A stretch of DNA of 64,000 bases. It comes from Prevotella sp. Its GTDB lineage: Bacteria > Bacteroidota > Bacteroidia > Bacteroidales > Bacteroidaceae. The notes under the pieces are model-generated. The model made no database searches. It was not told where the DNA came from and was given only the letters and a program-made list of their open reading frames with translations. Location of the stretch: the NCBI GenBank assembly GCA_024684515.1, contig JAIKWS010000116.1, positions 1 to 64,000 of the forward strand, written 5' to 3'. Position 1 is the first letter of the stretch; every line of letters begins with the position of its first letter. A program made the translations under genes and the position numbers. Positions 1-9,015 of this stretch are shown here, in pieces.

Positions 1-88
1 CACCTGCACACTCCCGATGGCACGTGCTGTGCCATGCGTCGGTTTCATAAACTACAAATATCTGTCTCATAATACTTGGGGATATATT

Positions 89-119
89 GGGAATAGGCAG
101 CGTTTTTGCCACCTATCCC
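89..119 (-). terminator. possible hairpin downstream of mnmE
   Basis: An imperfect inverted repeat (GGGAATAGG against CCTATCCC, one mismatch) lies 10-40 bases beyond the mnmE stop codon. No clear run of T follows on the minus strand, so it may be a weak or Rho-assisted end, or chance. Bases 1-88 hold no recognisable gene, apart from a perfect 7-bp hairpin at 17-35 with no T tract. Confidence 0.3.
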
Positions 120-128
120 CAAAGTGAT

Positions 129-1505
129 TTACTTTCCTATACAGAAATGTGTAAAAATATTCCCTAGTACTTCGTTGGTGGTGATTTGGCCACCAGTAAT
201 GTCTGCTAGGTGATCGAGAGTCTGGCGAAGGTCTTCGGACAAGAGGTCACCACTTAGTTGTTGCTGAAGACCGAGGATGACGCTGCGGATGGTGGCCTGT
301 GCATGGATGAGCGATTCGTAGTGACGGGCATTCGTGACGATGACGTCAGTGTCGGAAAAGCTCGGAAGATTGGCGGCCTCGAAGATGATTTCTTCTAGTT
401 CGGTAAGATGAAGACGGTGCTTGGCGGAAATGGCAATAAAGGGATAGCCGCTAAGTTCTGGAAAAGAGGATAGGTCAATCTGCTGAATACTTTCTTTGTC
501 AATTTTGTTCTGTATGATAACAAGTGATTTGCCAGCGAGATTCTTGATGATTTCTTTCATGTCGTCCAGACTTGGCATCTGGTCAATCAGCCATAGGATG
601 ATACGTGCCTTGTGAATGGCCTGGAAGGTGCGGCTGATGCCTATCTGCTCCACTTCGTCTGTTGCCTGACGAATGCCGGCGGTATCGATGAACCGAAATT
701 GTACGCCCCTGATGTCTATCACGTCTTCTATGGTATCGCGTGTGGTGCCATGAATATCGGAAACAATGGCCCGATCCTCTTTCAGCAGTCTGTTCAGTAA
801 GGTTGACTTTCCTACGTTCGTCTTGCCTACAATAGCTACGGGTATGCCCAGTTTGAGTGCCTGTCCAGTTTCGAACGACAGGACGAGCTTGGTGATATGA
901 TTATCAATTTTATTAGCAATGTCTAACAGTTGGCTTCTATCTGCAAACTCCAGGTCTTCATGGTCTGAGAAATCTAGTTCGAGCTCTAGGAGTGATGTCA
1001 TCTTCAGCAGCTGGTCACGGAGTTGTGAGAGCTCTGTCGAAATGTTGCCACGCAGTTGCGACATGGCTAACTGGTGGGTAGCCTTGTTGGTCGATGCTAT
1101 CAGGTCAGCCACTGCCTCTGCCTGACTGAGGTCCATCTTGCCGTTGAGGAATGCCCGTTGGGTGAATTCCCCGGGGTTGGCTTGCCGGCATCCTTTCTCC
1201 ATCAGTATCGTCAGCACTCTATTCAGAATATATCGGCTCCCATGGCAGCTGATTTCTACGCTGTCTTCGCCAGTATAGGAGTGAGGAGCCTTGTATACAG
1301 ACACCATCACCTCGTCTACCATCTCATCGCCATTGAGGATATAGGTGTGGGATAGGGTGTTGGCGGCTTGAGTGCGGATATCGTCCCTGCATATAGAAGC
1401 AACAATCGAAATGGCATCAGGCCCTGAGATGCGGATGATGCCGAGAGCCCCTCCGGGAGCCGTGGCTGGTGCGCAGATGGTGTCGATATGATTGCTCTTT
1501 TGCAT
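129..1505 (-). CDS. mnmE: tRNA modification GTPase MnmE (TrmE)
   Basis: MnmE works with MnmG to install the (carboxymethyl)aminomethyl group on the wobble uridine of certain tRNAs, in the cytoplasm. The 458-residue product has the usual length. The N-terminal TrmE domain fills about residues 1-120, a helical domain follows, and an inserted G domain carries the P-loop GKTNVGKS (227-234), DTAG (274-277) and NKID near 340. The chain ends in CIGK, the family's C-terminal cysteine motif. The gene is last in a minus-strand run behind a threonine aldolase (19-base gap). Identification is secure. Confidence 0.97.
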   Translation of the reverse strand: MQKSNHIDTICAPATAPGGALGIIRISGPDAISIVASICRDDIRTQAANTLSHTYILNGDEMVDEVMVSVYKAPHSYTGEDSVEISCHGSRYILNRVLTILMEKGCRQANPGEFTQRAFLNGKMDLSQAEAVADLIASTNKATHQLAMSQLRGNISTELSQLRDQLLKMTSLLELELDFSDHEDLEFADRSQLLDIANKIDNHITKLVLSFETGQALKLGIPVAIVGKTNVGKSTLLNRLLKEDRAIVSDIHGTTRDTIEDVIDIRGVQFRFIDTAGIRQATDEVEQIGISRTFQAIHKARIILWLIDQMPSLDDMKEIIKNLAGKSLVIIQNKIDKESIQQIDLSSFPELSGYPFIAISAKHRLHLTELEEIIFEAANLPSFSDTDVIVTNARHYESLIHAQATIRSVILGLQQQLSGDLLSEDLRQTLDHLADITGGQITTNEVLGNIFTHFCIGK

Positions 1506-1524
1506 TTCGTCTTTGTTGTTATCC

Positions 1525-2556
1525 TTAGGATATCGTTTTCAGTGCATCGGCCAATGCCTGTAGATCGACTTCAGTGGTTGCCCAGCTGGTAACGAAACGA
1601 CAGAGCATATGGTCTGTGTCGAGAGGCTCCCAGGTTTCAAAGAGTACTTTTTCCATGAGCATATCCTTTTGCTGGTTGGTAAGCACTACGAACTGCTGAT
1701 TGGTGGGCGAGTCCTTGATGGTTATGCCAGCATCGATGAAAATCTGACGCAGACGCATGGCCATGTCGATGGCATGACGAGAGATAGTGAGATAGAGATT
1801 GTCGATAAACAGAGCTTCGAACTGTACCCCCACCAAACGGCTCTTGGCCAGCAGGGCTCCCTGTCTTTTGATGATGGTGAAGAATCCCTTTGGTGCCTTT
1901 TTGGTGAAGATAACGGCTTCGCCACAGAGTGCTCCTACCTTTGTACCTCCGATATAGAATGCCTCACAATGTTGAGCTAGCCAGGGGAGGTCGAAGTCAC
2001 AGTCGGGTGATGCCAAGCCATATCCCAGTCGTGCGCCATCTATGAACAGTGGCAGCTGATATTTCTCCGCCACCTCATGGATGGCCTTTATCTCGCGGGC
2101 TTTGTAGATGGTGCCCAGTTCGGTTGGGAAGGTGATATACACCATTCCTGGCACCGCCATGTGTTCCCAGGTGGGATCGGCATAGAACCGTTGCAGATAG
2201 CCTTCTAGCTCTTCTGCGGTCACACGACCATCGTGCGAGGGTAGGGCGATGACCTTATGACCATTAGCCTCAATGGCTCCCGACTCGTGCACATTGATAT
2301 GTGCTGTAGAAGCTGCAATGACAGCACCATAGAGTGGCAGCATGGCATTGATGACCGTTGTGTTGGTCTGCGTGCCTCCTGCCAGGAAGAAGATATCGGC
2401 TTCTGGGCACTGGCATGCCTCGCGAATCTTTTCACGGGCTTGCTTGCTCCAGCTGTCGTAGCCATAGGAAGCACTCTGCAGCTCGTTTGTCTCTATCAGA
2501 TGCCTGAGCACAGCAGGATGGGCACCATTGTTGTAGTCGCTTTCGAATGAGATCAT
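1525..2556 (-). CDS. low-specificity L-threonine aldolase family, PLP enzyme
   Basis: The 343-residue protein belongs to the fold-type I PLP enzymes of the threonine aldolase/beta-eliminating lyase group, which cleave L-threonine or allo-threonine to glycine and acetaldehyde. Visible motifs are LAGGTQTN near residue 58 (cofactor phosphate region), FIDGARLGYG near 172 (Asp contacting the pyridine nitrogen) and YIGGTKVGALCG near 200, which holds the Schiff-base lysine. Length and motif order fit the family. It sits 20 bases after a nucleoside phosphorylase and 19 before mnmE, so co-transcription is likely. The exact substrate cannot be read from sequence. Confidence 0.9.
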   Translation of the reverse strand: MISFESDYNNGAHPAVLRHLIETNELQSASYGYDSWSKQAREKIREACQCPEADIFFLAGGTQTNTTVINAMLPLYGAVIAASTAHINVHESGAIEANGHKVIALPSHDGRVTAEELEGYLQRFYADPTWEHMAVPGMVYITFPTELGTIYKAREIKAIHEVAEKYQLPLFIDGARLGYGLASPDCDFDLPWLAQHCEAFYIGGTKVGALCGEAVIFTKKAPKGFFTIIKRQGALLAKSRLVGVQFEALFIDNLYLTISRHAIDMAMRLRQIFIDAGITIKDSPTNQQFVVLTNQQKDMLMEKVLFETWEPLDTDHMLCRFVTSWATTEVDLQALADALKTIS

Positions 2557-2576
2557 TTTCGATAACTATAAAAAAG

Positions 2577-3449
2577 TCATATTCTGTCGAGTACCTTCTG
2601 TATGAGGGTATCGATGGTGTTTTTGTATTCAGTGTTCATCTCCTGGGCATAGCGGTTGGCAATGACCATGCAGCAGGTCATGGCACGATGACCAAGGAGC
2701 GATGCGAGTCCTGCCAGTGCGGACGACTCCATCTCGAAGTTGCAAACCTTGAGTCCGTTGTATTCAAATGCTTCCACCTTCTCGTTCTGGTCAGGATCGG
2801 CAAGTGGGATGCGTATCTTCCTGCCCTGGGGACCATAGAAACCACCGCATGAAATGGTGATGCCCCGTACCATGTCCTCTTGTGCTATCTGTTCAATCAG
2901 TGCAGCGTCGGCATTGGCTACATAGGGTGATCCCTTGATGGGATCCCAGTGCATGTGTTGCTTGAAGGCTTCTTCCAGGTTTAGGTCGCAAACGTCATTG
3001 CGTCCGCCATAGTAGTTCAGTAGTCCGTCAAATCCTATACTCTTCACAGAGGCGACGAATGTACCGGTGGGTGTGAATGGCTGCAGGCCTCCACAAGTAC
3101 CGATTCGCACGCAGGTCAGTGTGCGATGCTCGTCCTTCTCGGTTCGAGTCGTATAGTCGATATTGGCTAGGGAGTCAAGCTCGGTCATGACGATATCGAT
3201 GTTGTCGCATCCGATGCCGTGACTCTGCACGGTGATACGCTTGCCTTTATAGGTGCCGGTAATGGTATGGAACTCACGGCTCTGAACTTCGCACTCGTGT
3301 GAGTCGAAATGGCTGGCTACGGTATTGACTCTGGCAGGGTCGCCAACGAGGATGACTCGGTCGGCCAGTTGTTCTGGCTTCAGATGCAGATGGAAGCACG
3401 AGCCGTCTTCATTGATAATCAGTTCTGATGGTGCAAAATAATTTTTCAT
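2577..3449 (-). CDS. nucleoside phosphorylase, PNP/UDP family
   Basis: The 290-residue protein is of the purine-nucleoside/uridine phosphorylase type 1 superfamily, which splits nucleosides with phosphate into a base and ribose-1-phosphate for salvage. Signs are GDPARV near residue 37 (phosphate-binding glycine/arginine loop), RIGTCGGL near 116 and CNFEMESSAL near 238, the Glu-Met-Glu ribose-binding motif. Uridine phosphorylase is the nearest common label, but base specificity is uncertain and an AMP-nucleosidase-like relative is possible. It lies 12 bases after the PD40 protein gene and 20 before the threonine aldolase, in the same direction. Confidence 0.85.
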   Translation of the reverse strand: MKNYFAPSELIINEDGSCFHLHLKPEQLADRVILVGDPARVNTVASHFDSHECEVQSREFHTITGTYKGKRITVQSHGIGCDNIDIVMTELDSLANIDYTTRTEKDEHRTLTCVRIGTCGGLQPFTPTGTFVASVKSIGFDGLLNYYGGRNDVCDLNLEEAFKQHMHWDPIKGSPYVANADAALIEQIAQEDMVRGITISCGGFYGPQGRKIRIPLADPDQNEKVEAFEYNGLKVCNFEMESSALAGLASLLGHRAMTCCMVIANRYAQEMNTEYKNTIDTLIQKVLDRI

Positions 3450-3461
3450 AATGTAAGGATG

Positions 3462-4505
3462 TCAGTTATTATAGGGTATTTGTTTTTCTTTCTGTCGGAT
3501 AGTGGTCTGCAGCTGTTCGAGCTGTCGTTCGCTGTTGAGGATGTCATTGCGCATCTTCTGTCGTTCAGTATCAGAAGTCTTGGCATACTGGTCGCGTGCC
3601 TTCGCCAGCGACAGGCTGAGTTTCTCTTCTTGCTGTCGTAGGTTATCGAGTTCTGACGAGTGCTCAGTTTTGTTGTTGGCTTCCTTCCTTTTGCTGTCGT
3701 CTCTAGCTTTCTGTAGCCGTGCTAAGGCATTCTGCCGTTCCTGTTTGTTTCCGTTGTTCCATGTGTCGGCGATGCGGTTGATGGCAGCCAGCGAGCGGAT
3801 TTGCTGGTCGCTATATGCTTCAGTCTGATATGCTTTTCGTGTGCTTTCAGGTATAAAGATATAGATGCACACTTTACCGCTTGGCTGTTGTCGGTCTGTA
3901 ACGAAATATCCCAGCTGGTTGAATTCGTCAATGGCATAGAACAGATCGTTGGCTTCTGCACATGCAAAAGGCATCCCAAGGTTTTCCGGACGTAGAAAAG
4001 TCCTTCTCTCACTATCGTAGCGAGTGACAAAGATGTCATAGCCACCTAAGGAATTGTCTCCTTTCTGGGCATAGTAGAGTGTGATGCCGTCGGGCATCAG
4101 AAAGGGGTTGATGGCAGATGCAGTACCAATGCCACCTATGGTTTGTGGACTTGTCCAGCTGTCGACAATGAAGTCGCTACTTTGTATGATGGCGGTGCTA
4201 TCCGATGTGCGTACCGTGCTCAGCCGGTGATCACCCATCTCATTGGTGAAAGTACCCAGTTCCTCTATCTGGCTCAGCTTTCCCTGAAACGACGACATGG
4301 GTATGTGGCTCATGTAGTCCGTTCTGTCTACGATGATGCTATCGATAAAAACAATTTGCTGTGTTGAGGCCAGCATCTGGGTGATGCGTGGGTCTTCCAC
4401 AGGCTCTTCTATTTCGGGTTTCTTCACCTTACGTCCTCTTCGTTGTGCTGTCAGCGATATCGGGATAAGCAGCAGTGCTGTGACAATTATTAGCTTATAT
4501 TTCAT
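3462..4505 (-). CDS. secreted PD40 (TolB-like) repeat protein with coiled-coil tail
   Basis: The 347-residue product starts with a clear signal peptide (hydrophobic residues 5-19, cleavage near LTAQ). A middle region, about 120-225, has WD40-like PD40 elements (DGITLYYAQKG; GGYDIFVTRYD; EANDLFYAI), as in Bacteroidota OmpA/PorE-type envelope proteins. The C-terminal third (about 240-345) is charged, Gln/Glu/Lys-rich and predicted coiled coil, and no OmpA peptidoglycan-binding domain follows. It probably acts in the periplasm or at the outer membrane as a scaffold, but the function is unknown. A promoter reads into it from 4546, and it heads the run that ends with mnmE. Confidence 0.75.
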   Translation of the reverse strand: MKYKLIIVTALLLIPISLTAQRRGRKVKKPEIEEPVEDPRITQMLASTQQIVFIDSIIVDRTDYMSHIPMSSFQGKLSQIEELGTFTNEMGDHRLSTVRTSDSTAIIQSSDFIVDSWTSPQTIGGIGTASAINPFLMPDGITLYYAQKGDNSLGGYDIFVTRYDSERRTFLRPENLGMPFACAEANDLFYAIDEFNQLGYFVTDRQQPSGKVCIYIFIPESTRKAYQTEAYSDQQIRSLAAINRIADTWNNGNKQERQNALARLQKARDDSKRKEANNKTEHSSELDNLRQQEEKLSLSLAKARDQYAKTSDTERQKMRNDILNSERQLEQLQTTIRQKEKQIPYNN

Positions 4506-4538
4506 GTTACAAAAATGTCTTCATTGGATTTGATAGTC

Positions 4539-4546
4539 CAAAGGTA
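4539..4546 (-). promoter_or_regulatory. promoter -7 box (TACCTTTG)
   Basis: On the minus strand this reads TACCTTTG, a perfect Bacteroidota TAnnTTTG box, 34 bases before the start of the PD40 protein gene. It is the likely promoter of the four-gene run ending at mnmE. Confidence 0.7.
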
Positions 4547-4595
4547 CGAATTTTTGTCGTAAGTAACTTGTATGAATCAGAAATATTAAGTGTTT

Positions 4596-5360
4596 TTAAT
4601 AGTCTTCTATGAGTTTGTCCTCTCTTTCCAATGCATTCCATAGTGAGAAGCGAGCTTCCGGATTCTGACGTTCGGCTTCCTCGAAGAAGTGTCGGGCAGT
4701 AGTGCGGTTAGTGTCATGTTCGTAAGGACATTGCTTTGTTTGTTTCTCATAGTGGCTCATCTCTGCATATTGAATGATTAGCTTTTCTGGAATCAGGCAC
4801 ATGGGGCGTATGATTTGCAGTGGCATTTTCTTCATCTTCAAACGTGCTGGCATAGTGCCGAAGCGTCCCTGATAAAGCAGGTTCATGATGGCTGTGTGAA
4901 GCAGGTCATCCTGATGATGTCCTAGCGCAATCTTATTGCATCCCAGTTGCTGGGCCATGTTGAACAACTGCTTGCGGCGTTGCCATGAACACAGGAAGCA
5001 TGGAGGCTTAGGTGCATGCGCTGTTGGCGAAGGTTCTTCCGTGTCAGAGTTCGAGGGGCTCGTCTGGAAGCTGGTGGTAACAAGATGCAGTCGAACGCCT
5101 AATGTATCGCAGAAGTGTTGCAGATAGCAGGTGTCTGTTTCGTAGTGGATGCTTTCCATCCGTATGTGGATGGCTTCCACTTTAAACTGTGGATGCTGAA
5201 TCCTAGCCCGTCGGGCGAGTAGTTCTGTAAGCAGCAGAGAGTCTTTCCCGCCAGAGAGACCTATGAGAATGTTGTCGTTGTCGGTCAGCAAACCATATGT
5301 GGTCCAGGCTCTTACGAATAGCCTTTCAATTTTTTTGAATAGTTTGTCTTTCTCCGTCAT
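4596..5360 (-). CDS. ttcA: tRNA 2-thiocytidine synthetase TtcA family
   Basis: TtcA thiolates cytidine-32 in tRNAs, activating the base with ATP and using a [4Fe-4S] cluster. The 254-residue product has the PP-loop SGGKDS at residues 36-41, the cluster CxxC pair C121/C124 (PPCFLCSW) and a third cysteine C211 in TKQCPYE, the pattern expected for TtcA. GHHQDDLLHT near 148 is the conserved adenylation segment. It is somewhat shorter than the E. coli protein. It is third behind the NfnAB-like fusion and DUF486 genes (31-base gap). A TtcA-like enzyme with another tRNA target is possible. Confidence 0.88.
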   Translation of the reverse strand: MTEKDKLFKKIERLFVRAWTTYGLLTDNDNILIGLSGGKDSLLLTELLARRARIQHPQFKVEAIHIRMESIHYETDTCYLQHFCDTLGVRLHLVTTSFQTSPSNSDTEEPSPTAHAPKPPCFLCSWQRRKQLFNMAQQLGCNKIALGHHQDDLLHTAIMNLLYQGRFGTMPARLKMKKMPLQIIRPMCLIPEKLIIQYAEMSHYEKQTKQCPYEHDTNRTTARHFFEEAERQNPEARFSLWNALEREDKLIEDY

Positions 5361-5391
5361 TCTCTTCCGTCATCAAACCTCCAAGGCCAGG

Positions 5392-5760
5392 CTATTTCAT
5401 AAAGACAAGATAAACGGCCAGCACGATGAGTATGAAAGCCAGGATATGGTTCCAGTGCAACTGCTGTCCCTGAAACATGATGTTGGCTATGATAGCAAAC
5501 ACGAAGAGTGAGATGCATTCTTGTATCACTTTCAGCTGAACGAGCGAGAAAGGACCGCCATTACCAACATATCCTAGACGATTGGCAGGAACCTGGCAAC
5601 AATATTCAAAGAATGCTATTCCCCATGAGAAGACGATGACACCCAGCAGTGGCCAGGTGCGACTGATGCCAGTCTCCGTCAATTTAAGATGCCCATACCA
5701 AGCAAGAGTCATGAAAACATTGCTTAGTATGAGCAAAATAATGGTGTATAGACCGTTCAT
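5392..5760 (-). CDS. DUF486 / DMT-family small membrane protein
   Basis: This 122-residue protein has four hydrophobic segments (about 3-22, 32-50, 65-88 and 98-120). It contains the signature typical of DUF486 proteins: WGIAFFEYCCQVPANRLG followed by FSLVQLKVIQECI. The start at 5760 was chosen because an upstream start at 5841 would overlap the neighbouring gene and add a polar tail before the first membrane span. It sits 28 bases after the NfnAB-like gene and 31 before ttcA. Members resemble small drug/metabolite transporters, but no substrate is established. Confidence 0.85.
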   Translation of the reverse strand: MNGLYTIILLILSNVFMTLAWYGHLKLTETGISRTWPLLGVIVFSWGIAFFEYCCQVPANRLGYVGNGGPFSLVQLKVIQECISLFVFAIIANIMFQGQQLHWNHILAFILIVLAVYLVFMK

Positions 5761-5788
5761 GATAGATCTATGGTGTTCAAGGCACGGT

Positions 5789-8146
5789 TTATTTGTTTCC
5801 CTGTAGATAAGAGTCCATGTTCTGTGCAGCCCGACGTCCATCGCCCATAGCCAGGATCACAGTAGCACCACCACGTACGATGTCACCGCCGGCAAAGATC
5901 TCTGCACGAGCCGACTGCATGCCTTCGTTGACGACGATCGTGTTCTTGCGTCCCAGTTCCAGTCCCTCGATGCTCTTGGGTACCAGTGGGTTGGGGGATA
6001 CACCAACGGCCACTACCACCTGGTCGACGTCGAGTGTGACGGTCTTGCCTTCAACGGGAATAGGACTGCGACGTCCACTGGCATCAGGCTCTCCGAGTTC
6101 CATCACCTGCAGTATGGCAGCACGTACGGCTCCCTGTTCGTCGGACAGGTATTCGATAGGATTATGCAAGGTGAGGAACGAGATTCCCTCTTCCTTGGCA
6201 TGTTTCACCTCTTCCAGTCGTGCGGGCATCTCCTGTTCCGAACGACGGTAGACCAGTGTGACGTTGGCACCAAGACGCTTGGCAGTACGGCAGGAGTCCA
6301 TAGCCGTGTTGCCACCACCTACCACGAGCACGTTCTTGCCTAGGTTGATAGGTGTATCGGTAGCAGGATTGGCAGCATCCATCAGGTTAACACGTGTCAG
6401 ATATTCGTTCGACGACATGATGTTGATGGCATTTTCGCCAGGGATGCCCATGAAGTTTGGCAGACCGGCACCACTACCTACGAAGATGCCACGGAAGCCC
6501 TGCTGCTCCAGTTGTTCGACGCTGATGGTCTTGCCCACGATGACGTCGGTCTGGAAGTGAACACCCATCTTTGCCAGGTTGTCGATCTCCACATCTACGA
6601 TCTTGTTGGGCAGACGGAACTCTGGGATGCCATATTTCAGCACACCGCCAATCTCGTGCAAGGCCTCGAATACATAGACATCATAGCCTTTCTTGACCAT
6701 GTCACCAGCAAAGCTAAGTCCGGCAGGACCAGAGCCGACGACAGCCACTTTGATACCATTTGATGGGGCAATGTCAGGAAGACTGATATTTCCGCTCTCG
6801 CGTTCAAAGTCGGCAGCGAAACGCTCCAGATAGCCGATAGCCACAGCCTGGCCACCACTCTTCAGATGTATGCACTTGCTCTCGCACTGTTTCTCCTGCG
6901 GGCATACGCGGCCACAGACAGCGGGTAGGGCAGAGGTGTTCTTCAGCACCTTGGCTGCTGCAAGGAACTGTCCGCGCTCTATATTCTTCACAAACGAGGG
7001 AATGTCGATGTTGACAGGGCAGCCTTCCACGCACGATGGCTTCGGACAGTCAAGACACCGCTTGGCTTCCTGCACGGCCATCTCTTTCGTCAGACCGATG
7101 TTCACCTCCTCTGTGCGGGTGGTGGCACGATATTCGGGATCCAGTTCTGGCATCTTTACCCGTTCTATCGCCATTCGCTCCTTGGGTTTTATTTGCGTGC
7201 GCAACTGCTGGCGCCACTCAGCTTTCTTGTCAGTCAGGGCTTCGATGGTATCGTTGGTAGGATCGGCATCCATGACAATGTCTGTCGTGTCAACGGCTTT
7301 GGTATCCTCGCTGCTGATTGAACCTACATGCTCTTCGTAGTGCTCCAGTTCTTCCAGCTCGGCACGTTTGAAGGTTCCCATGCGCTTGAACATCTCGTCC
7401 CAGTCGACGAGGGCACCGTCGAATTCCGGACCGTCGATACAAACGAACTTCGTCTTTCCTCCGATGGTGAGTCGGCAGGCGCCGCACATGCCTGTGCCAT
7501 CGACCATGATGGTATTCAGTGATACCTCGCAGGGGATATTGTGTTTCTGTGCCGTCAGGTTCGAGAATTTCATCATGATAGGAGGACCAATGGCAAACAC
7601 CTTGTCTACGTGCTCCTGTTCAATGAACTTCTCAATGCCTACGGTGACCACACCTTTCTCGCCATACGAGCCGTCGTCAGTCATAATGATTACCTCGTCG
7701 CTTGACTCGCGTACCTGTTCCTCAAGGATGATAAGGTCCTTTGACCGTCCGGCCATGACAGAGAGGATGCGGTTGCCGGCTTTCTTCAGTGCCTGGATAA
7801 TGGGCAGCATAGGTGCCACACCCAGTCCACCTCCAGCACAAACCACAGTGCCATAGTTTTCGATGTGGGTGGGGTTTCCGAGTGGTCCCACCACGTCGGC
7901 CACGAAATCACCCTCGTTCAGTGCGCAAAGCTTTTTTGACGAGAGACCCACCATCTGTACAACCAGGGTGATGGTGCCTCGCTCAATGTCGGCACCTGCA
8001 ATGGTAAGTGGCATACGCTCACCCCGCTTGTCTACACGTACAATAACAAAGTTGCCAGCCTTACGGCTCAAGGCAATGAGTGGAGCTTCTATCTCGAAGA
8101 GGAAAACCTTTTCAGAGAACTGCTCTTTTCTGACTATCTTATTCAT
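5789..8146 (-). CDS. NfnAB-like fusion: FNR-type NAD(H) subunit plus GltD-type NADPH oxidoreductase
   Basis: This 785-residue flavoprotein joins two proteins often encoded separately. Residues 1-250 are a PyrK/NfnA-like ferredoxin-NAD reductase module with CAGGGLGVAP (103-112) and a [2Fe-2S] region in which D216 precedes C221, C224 and C236. Residues 310-785 are a GltD/NfnB-like module with [4Fe-4S] cysteine sets at C364, C367, C372, C376 and C411, C415, C421, C425, an FAD loop GSGPAG at 471-476 and a second Rossmann loop VVGGGNTAMDS near 600. It may be annotated as glutamate synthase small subunit or sulfide dehydrogenase. The domain order fits the bifurcating NADH-dependent ferredoxin:NADP oxidoreductase, which is inference. 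It leads a three-gene minus-strand operon. Confidence 0.9.
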   Translation of the reverse strand: MNKIVRKEQFSEKVFLFEIEAPLIALSRKAGNFVIVRVDKRGERMPLTIAGADIERGTITLVVQMVGLSSKKLCALNEGDFVADVVGPLGNPTHIENYGTVVCAGGGLGVAPMLPIIQALKKAGNRILSVMAGRSKDLIILEEQVRESSDEVIIMTDDGSYGEKGVVTVGIEKFIEQEHVDKVFAIGPPIMMKFSNLTAQKHNIPCEVSLNTIMVDGTGMCGACRLTIGGKTKFVCIDGPEFDGALVDWDEMFKRMGTFKRAELEELEHYEEHVGSISSEDTKAVDTTDIVMDADPTNDTIEALTDKKAEWRQQLRTQIKPKERMAIERVKMPELDPEYRATTRTEEVNIGLTKEMAVQEAKRCLDCPKPSCVEGCPVNIDIPSFVKNIERGQFLAAAKVLKNTSALPAVCGRVCPQEKQCESKCIHLKSGGQAVAIGYLERFAADFERESGNISLPDIAPSNGIKVAVVGSGPAGLSFAGDMVKKGYDVYVFEALHEIGGVLKYGIPEFRLPNKIVDVEIDNLAKMGVHFQTDVIVGKTISVEQLEQQGFRGIFVGSGAGLPNFMGIPGENAINIMSSNEYLTRVNLMDAANPATDTPINLGKNVLVVGGGNTAMDSCRTAKRLGANVTLVYRRSEQEMPARLEEVKHAKEEGISFLTLHNPIEYLSDEQGAVRAAILQVMELGEPDASGRRSPIPVEGKTVTLDVDQVVVAVGVSPNPLVPKSIEGLELGRKNTIVVNEGMQSARAEIFAGGDIVRGGATVILAMGDGRRAAQNMDSYLQGNK

Positions 8147-8189
8147 CGTTTTGTATTGTTAAATTCATCGTTTGCTTACATTTCGGCTG

Positions 8190-8220
8190 CAAAGGTACTA
8201 ATAAGCAGGCAAAGTGCAAA
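8190..8220 (-). promoter_or_regulatory. promoter of the NfnAB-like operon
   Basis: On the minus strand, TTTG (8217-8220) is followed after 19 bases by TACCTTTG (8190-8197). The box lies 44 bases before the start codon at 8146. Confidence 0.75.
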
Positions 8221-8316
8221 GGAAAATCTTGTTTTTCTTTGCACTTTCAACCAAAAACGGGAAAAGGTGAGGATGTTAGAGATAGCTGAAACTGGTCTGA
8301 CCGGTAAGTGTAGAAG

Positions 8317-9003
8317 CTATAGTGGCTGCGGGGTGATGGTTAGGTCACTGGCGACGCGCTGGAACTCACTCCCGATGAGTGAGTCCTTGCGGGCGGCATT
8401 GCCAGTGCTGACGGCTTTGGTCAGTTCGTTTGTGAATTTCACTAGCACATTTTCGCTACGGTGTGATTTCGCACGACGACCTTCAATGAAGTATTCCCAC
8501 TTTGTTCCATCCAAAATGGAAACATCCCTGTCTTCGGCATCATATACGGCGCTTTTCCATATCGCCCGTAGCATCGCAGCCTGGTCATTGGTGACGGCTA
8601 GCGAACAGGTATTCACCTCTGGCGCTTGATAGTTTTTGGGCTTTTTACGCAATTTACTTGTGATTAGCCTGTTTCCTGCTTTATCTATCTTCGTCTTTTT
8701 TTTGTGCATTGCATCATAAGTGGAATGCCAGATGCTTTTCTGTGCCTTGTTGTAGACCAGTACATGAGCCACGGAGTCGTATGTTAATGTCCATTCTGGT
8801 GAAAATGATGGTATGCACTTCACTCCAAAGGCTGTTCCCTGCGGCATTAGTAGACGTGACATCTCATTGTCAAAGAAAACCCTTTGTGAGCTTCGCCATG
8901 CATCTGATTCGCTGTCAATGCGAATAAGCTTGTACTGAGCGGTACATACGAGTGGCAGAAAGATGCTCACTGCAGCCAAAAGCAATTTCTTTGTTTTGTC
9001 CAT
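8317..9003 (-). CDS. secreted hypothetical protein
   Basis: The 228-residue product has a signal peptide (residues 1-22: charged start, LLLAAVSIFLPLV core, cleavage near CTAQ) and no further membrane segment. The middle is Lys-rich (KKKTKID; LRKKPKNYQ) and the end polar. A cluster near residues 160-180 (ILDGTKWEYFIEGRRAKSH) resembles a small beta domain of envelope proteins in this phylum, but I recognise no family. It follows the GH51 gene by 12 bases and is probably co-transcribed. Confidence 0.7.
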   Translation of the reverse strand: MDKTKKLLLAAVSIFLPLVCTAQYKLIRIDSESDAWRSSQRVFFDNEMSRLLMPQGTAFGVKCIPSFSPEWTLTYDSVAHVLVYNKAQKSIWHSTYDAMHKKKTKIDKAGNRLITSKLRKKPKNYQAPEVNTCSLAVTNDQAAMLRAIWKSAVYDAEDRDVSILDGTKWEYFIEGRRAKSHRSENVLVKFTNELTKAVSTGNAARKDSLIGSEFQRVASDLTITPQPL

Positions 9004-9015
9004 GAGAGGAAATGG

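Noticed and set aside
17..35. Perfect 7-bp hairpin at the window edge
   Set aside because: No T run on either strand and no gene context, so it cannot be called a terminator.
3130..3165. tRNA-like GGTTCGAGTC segment
   Set aside because: It is inside the nucleoside phosphorylase gene and no cloverleaf arms surround it. No tRNA was recognised anywhere in the window.
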